This document shows, in pieces, positions 61,297-64,000 of a DNA stretch of 64,000 nt (positions within the stretch are counted from its first letter, which is position 1; every line of letters starts with the position of its first letter). The translations under genes and the position numbers were made by a program. Source of the stretch: Clostridiales bacterium (lineage in GTDB: Bacteria; Bacillota; Clostridia; Saccharofermentanales; Saccharofermentanaceae); contig JAFZHS010000017.1 in assembly GCA_017554745.1 (NCBI GenBank), positions 143,597-207,596 of the forward strand, given 5' to 3'. The notes under the pieces were generated by a model. It did no database searches. It was not told where the DNA came from and was given only the letters and a program-made list of their open reading frames with translations.

Positions 61297-61646
61297 CCCT
61301 ATTAACCTTTAACCCAAAAATCTCACAGGATCGTGAAGCACATATAGGTAAACGCCTATGGGTAAATCGAACAAGATGATTATATTATGTCCCAATGCAA
61401 ATTCAAGTAGGAATATCGAATTTTTGCTATAAATCAACAATTTCTGATACAAGTATTCTAATAAACCGTTTGACAATTTAACTATAACACTACTTCAAAG
61501 AGCAATTTGGTTTGATTAAACGCTTGATTTGTCAAATTATCAAATGCAAACACCATCAATTATCAAGGCCTTTTGCGTAATTATTCTCTTAGACAAATAC
61601 AAAAATACCTTCTGCAACTAGTTGAGCGAAGCGACTTCGGGGCCCA

Positions 61647-61727
61647 GATAAGAATAATTAAGCTCCGTATGAGTTAATTTGCGCTAGCAAATTACTGTCT
61701 GAAATACGGAGCTTAATTATTTTATCT
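61647..61727 (-). terminator. Long nested inverted repeat directly after tRNA-Leu
   Basis: Arms of 18 perfect pairs (61653-61670 with 61703-61720), extended by AGATAA with a one-base bulge, surround an inner 8-bp hairpin (TAATTTGC / GCAAATTA). It begins one base after the tRNA CCA end on the tRNA strand. A terminator role is plausible, but it is longer than needed. Confidence 0.65.
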
Positions 61728-61812
61728 TGGTGGGGCTGGTGGGACTTGAACCCACACGATTTATGGTCGGCAGATTTTGAGTCTGCTGCGTCTGCCATTC
61801 CGCCACAACCCC
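61728..61812 (-). tRNA. tRNA-Leu (anticodon CAA)
   Basis: The 85 bases read on the minus strand give a GGGGTTG / CAGCCCC acceptor stem, a D-arm (GCGG...), an anticodon stem GCAGA / TCTGC with loop CTCAAAA (anticodon CAA), a long class II variable arm, a T-arm with GTGGG-TTCAAGT-CCCAC, discriminator A and an encoded CCA. Confidence 0.95.
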
Positions 61813-61860
61813 TGATGTAGCGTAGTCATTATATTAAAGCGCTATTTTTTTGTCAATTTA

Positions 61861-62841
61861 CTACGCTGCTTCCTCAATGTATTCATCGAAGTCTGCCACG
61901 CCTGCTGCTTCAAGGAAGTTCATAATGTGATCTTCATAGGCATCCTTCCCTGCAACCTTGCGGGATTCGGCATGCTCAGCACCTTCTACAAGCCAAAGCT
62001 CTGAATAAGCGTACTTCTGGGCTTCGGCATACATATCTTCGCTGTTCTCGACATCGATCCAGTTGTCTGCCGTTCCGTGAACGAATAAGACCGGCACGCC
62101 CTTGTTCTTCAGAGCGTCGATGCCGCTGACTTCGGAAGTGTCAATGCCGTAGAGCACCTTGAAGCCGATGTCAGCGCAAGTGCCGAACGGATACATGTAC
62201 ATGTCGTTATACATATCATGGAGCATGAACTTCAGGCTCTCGAAGCCGCAGTCAGCAACTACAAAGTCAACCTTATCGGTGTATCTCAAAGAGTTCAGTG
62301 AAGCAGAGGTGCCCATTGATTCGCCCTGAAGGCCCAAAACTTCAACATCTCCATAGCGGGCAAATGTGTCTTCGATAATGAAGTTAAGGTCCTGGCCTTC
62401 ATAACCGCCCATTGAGCAGATGGCCTTGTCATTGGCGCCATGTGCCCTCAGATCATAAATGATGCAGGTAAAGCCAAGCTCAATATAAGCGTCGCAATAC
62501 TTTGCTCCGGAATACATGGTTGAATGCAATCCGTGCGAGATGATGACATAGCGGCCGGTGCCTTCAGTCTCTGCTGTGGAGACCTTCATGCAGTGCAGTT
62601 CATAATTGTCCAGCCCCAAAACCGTGTACGGAGTCTTGTCATAGGCGTCGAAATTGCCCCAGCATTCGTCGTCTTTGAGCCTGGTGATCTCATCATCGTA
62701 GGTGTAGCGCTTGGGATGAGTGATCGAGACGGCCGTGCCGATCGCGGCGCCCAGGAGATTGAGGACGATGAATAATGCTAAAAAGATAAGTATTCCTTTT
62801 AAAATCTTTTTCTTATTGACCGGTTTTCGAGCTTTTGACAT
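61861..62841 (-). CDS. Membrane-anchored alpha/beta hydrolase, paralogue 2
   Basis: This 326-residue paralogue of the hydrolase at 59015-60046 has an N-terminal helix after a basic leader (KARKPVNKKKILKGILIFLA). Catalytic motifs are VISHGLHSTMYSGAKYCDAY, VLGLQGESMGTSASLNSLRY (Ser), VLFVHGTADNWIDVENSEDM (acid) and WLVEGAEHAESRKVAGKDAY (His). The two share order, spacing and many blocks, so they arose by duplication, with the XRE unit and tRNA now between them. ATG 62841 has GGGGG upstream. Substrate unknown. Confidence 0.88.
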   Translation of the reverse strand: MSKARKPVNKKKILKGILIFLALFIVLNLLGAAIGTAVSITHPKRYTYDDEITRLKDDECWGNFDAYDKTPYTVLGLDNYELHCMKVSTAETEGTGRYVIISHGLHSTMYSGAKYCDAYIELGFTCIIYDLRAHGANDKAICSMGGYEGQDLNFIIEDTFARYGDVEVLGLQGESMGTSASLNSLRYTDKVDFVVADCGFESLKFMLHDMYNDMYMYPFGTCADIGFKVLYGIDTSEVSGIDALKNKGVPVLFVHGTADNWIDVENSEDMYAEAQKYAYSELWLVEGAEHAESRKVAGKDAYEDHIMNFLEAAGVADFDEYIEEAA

Positions 62842-62999
62842 AAAAATACCCCCATAAAAATGCTCCAGGCCATTATAACAAATATAAGTGAAAATCATTC
62901 TGACTATAACTCAAATGAAATTTACATTTACGAGCATTTCTCAATCAAAACTCGTCGAAAAATCCAAAATTTTTCAACAACATTTCAATTCAAAAGTAA

Positions 63000-63032
63000 T
63001 ATAATTACTTTGTTAAATTTTAAGGAAAGAGG
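63000..63032 (+). promoter_or_regulatory. pckA -10 element and ribosome binding site
   Basis: A perfect TATAAT (63000-63005) is followed by a leader of about 30 bases with AAGGAAAGAGG (63022-63032) before ATG 63042. The -35 is weak. Confidence 0.6.
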
Positions 63033-63041
63033 TTACCGATT

Positions 63042-64000
63042 ATGGCAAACATTGATTTGACAAAGTACGGCATCACAGGCACAACCGAGATCGTCTACAA
63101 CCCTTCATATGAGCTTCTCTTTGAAGAAGAGACAAAGGCTGGTCTTACGGGATACGAAGTAGGTAAGGTTACTGAGCTTGATACTGTTAACGTTATGACA
63201 GGTATCTTCACAGGCCGTTCCCCTAAAGATAAGTACATCGTTATGGATGCAAACTCCAAGGACACAGTTTGGTGGACATCCGATGAGTACAAGAACGACA
63301 ACCACCCTATGACCGAAGAGACTTGGGCTGTTGTTAAGGACATCGCTCAGAAGGAGCTCTCTAACAAGAGACTTTTCGTTGTTGACGCATTCTGCGGTGC
63401 AAACAAGGATACAAGAATGGCTATCCGTTTCATCGTTGAGGTTGCTTGGCAGGCACACTTCGTAAAGAACATGTTCATCGTTCCTACAGACGAGGAGCTC
63501 GCTTCTTTCGAGCCTGACTTCGTTATCTACAACGCTTCCAAGGCTAAGATCGAGAACTACGCAGAGCTCGGCCTCAACTCTGAGACATGCGCAGCTTTCA
63601 ACATCACATCACGTGAGCAGGTTATCATCAACACATGGTACGGCGGCGAGATGAAGAAGGGTATGTTCTCCATGATGAACTACTACCTCCCTCTCAAGGG
63701 CATCGCTTCAATGCACTGCTCTGCTAACACAGACATGGAAGGTAAGCACACAGCAATCTTCTTCGGTCTTTCCGGTACAGGTAAGACAACACTTTCCACA
63801 GATCCTAAGAGACTTCTCATCGGTGATGACGAACACGGTTGGGACGACAACGGTGTATTCAACTTCGAGGGTGGTTGCTATGCTAAGGTTATCGGCCTTG
63901 ATAAGGAATCCGAGCCTGATATCTACAACGCTATCAAGAGAAATGCTCTCCTCGAGAACGTAACAGTTGCTGACGACGGTAAGATCGACTTCGACGACAA
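63042..64000 (+). CDS. pckA: ATP-dependent phosphoenolpyruvate carboxykinase (partial, runs off right edge)
   Basis: The first 319 codons are visible. The enzyme interconverts oxaloacetate and PEP, in fermentative anaerobes often in the carboxylating direction. It has [75 protein letters not shown] and [20 protein letters not shown] (P-loop), then [20 protein letters not shown] (metal site). Codon use is strongly biased to preferred codons compared with neighbours, as expected of a highly expressed gene. The C-terminus is outside the window. Confidence 0.96.
   Translation, partial: MANIDLTKYGITGTTEIVYNPSYELLFEEETKAGLTGYEVGKVTELDTVNVMTGIFTGRSPKDKYIVMDANSKDTVWWTSDEYKNDNHPMTEETWAVVKDIAQKELSNKRLFVVDAFCGANKDTRMAIRFIVEVAWQAHFVKNMFIVPTDEELASFEPDFVIYNASKAKIENYAELGLNSETCAAFNITSREQVIINTWYGGEMKKGMFSMMNYYLPLKGIASMHCSANTDMEGKHTAIFFGLSGTGKTTLSTDPKRLLIGDDEHGWDDNGVFNFEGGCYAKVIGLDKESEPDIYNAIKRNALLENVTVADDGKIDFDD

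Larger units (their letters stand above)
61039..61727. other. Intergenic region between small membrane protein and tRNA-Leu
   Basis: It contains the promoter area of the small gene, a hairpin with 11-bp arms (61232-61296), an AAAAGC / GCTTTT hairpin near 61186-61202, a long AT-rich stretch without recognisable features (61300-61600), and a nested inverted repeat (61647-61727). It could be the remains of a mobile element, but no transposase fragment is visible. Confidence 0.45.

Noticed and set aside
61171..61300. Insertion sequence end
   Set aside because: The sequence around 61205 (GGTCGGACCCC) looked like a terminal repeat, but no matching inverted end, target duplication or transposase fragment is visible in the window.

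Overview
The window looks like a chromosome segment of a low- to mid-GC anaerobic Bacillota, most likely a gut or rumen Clostridia lineage. Supporting signs are AGGAGG-type ribosome binding sites, a class B sortase, a CpsB/C/D phosphoregulatory module, a PyrR-led pyr operon with the electron-transfer subunit PyrK, and ATP-type PEP carboxykinase. The exact genus cannot be told from the sequence alone.

Layout. (1) 1-3825: the 5' part of a priming sugar transferase and a large secreted protein with LRR, SLH-like and three Ig-like domains. (2) 3981-4219: an array of four palindromic 53-bp units, then a HigBA toxin-antitoxin pair (4302-4892). (3) 5053-11287: two tandem nucleotidyltransferases, divergent from an operon of two UDP-glucose dehydrogenases (the first fused to an XRE DNA-binding domain) and a UDP-glucuronate 4-epimerase. 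(4) 11317-16021: capE, a DUF2971 gene, capG and capF, i.e. a UDP-N-acetyl-L-fucosamine pathway. (5) 16175-38501: one long minus-strand surface-polysaccharide operon. Its promoter-proximal genes are a CapD-N/aminotransferase fusion, a PglF-type dehydratase, a second aminotransferase, VanZ and a PglC-like priming transferase. Its distal AT-rich variable core has five GT4 transferases, Wzy, Wzx, two acetyltransferases, two ATP-grasp enzymes, an adenylating enzyme and a nucleotide-sugar dehydrogenase. (6) 38903-41138: two PD-(D/E)XK nuclease-like genes bracketed by two more arrays of the palindromic units. (7) 41318-46272: LCP attachment protein, sortase and its probable substrate, CpsB phosphatase, CpsD kinase, CpsC. 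(8) 46800-58853: a minus-strand run pyrR-B-C-F-K-D-E, acyl-CoA synthetase, tldD, pmbA, metY. (9) 59015-62841: two paralogous membrane-anchored alpha/beta hydrolases, an XRE regulator with an overlapping small membrane protein, and tRNA-Leu(CAA). (10) 63042-64000: the 5' part of pckA.

Together most of the window is a capsule or exopolysaccharide factory. Nucleotide sugars (UDP-GlcA/GalA, UDP-FucNAc, probably UDP-bacillosamine-type sugars and a WbpA-type uronate) are assembled on lipid by the transferases, flipped by Wzx, polymerised by Wzy under CpsBCD control, and attached by the LCP protein.

The most unusual signals are: (a) eight 53-bp imperfect hairpin units in three intergenic arrays, keeping an exact 8-3-7-17-7-3-8 geometry and a 62-bp period while the arm sequences change; (b) several genes whose -10 hexamer ends exactly six bases before the ATG, which predicts leaderless mRNAs; (c) the XRE-UDP-glucose dehydrogenase fusion with palindromes in its divergent promoter region; (d) a membrane CapD-N/aminotransferase fusion; (e) a PyrR leader in which the ribosome binding site itself is part of the terminator-like stem.
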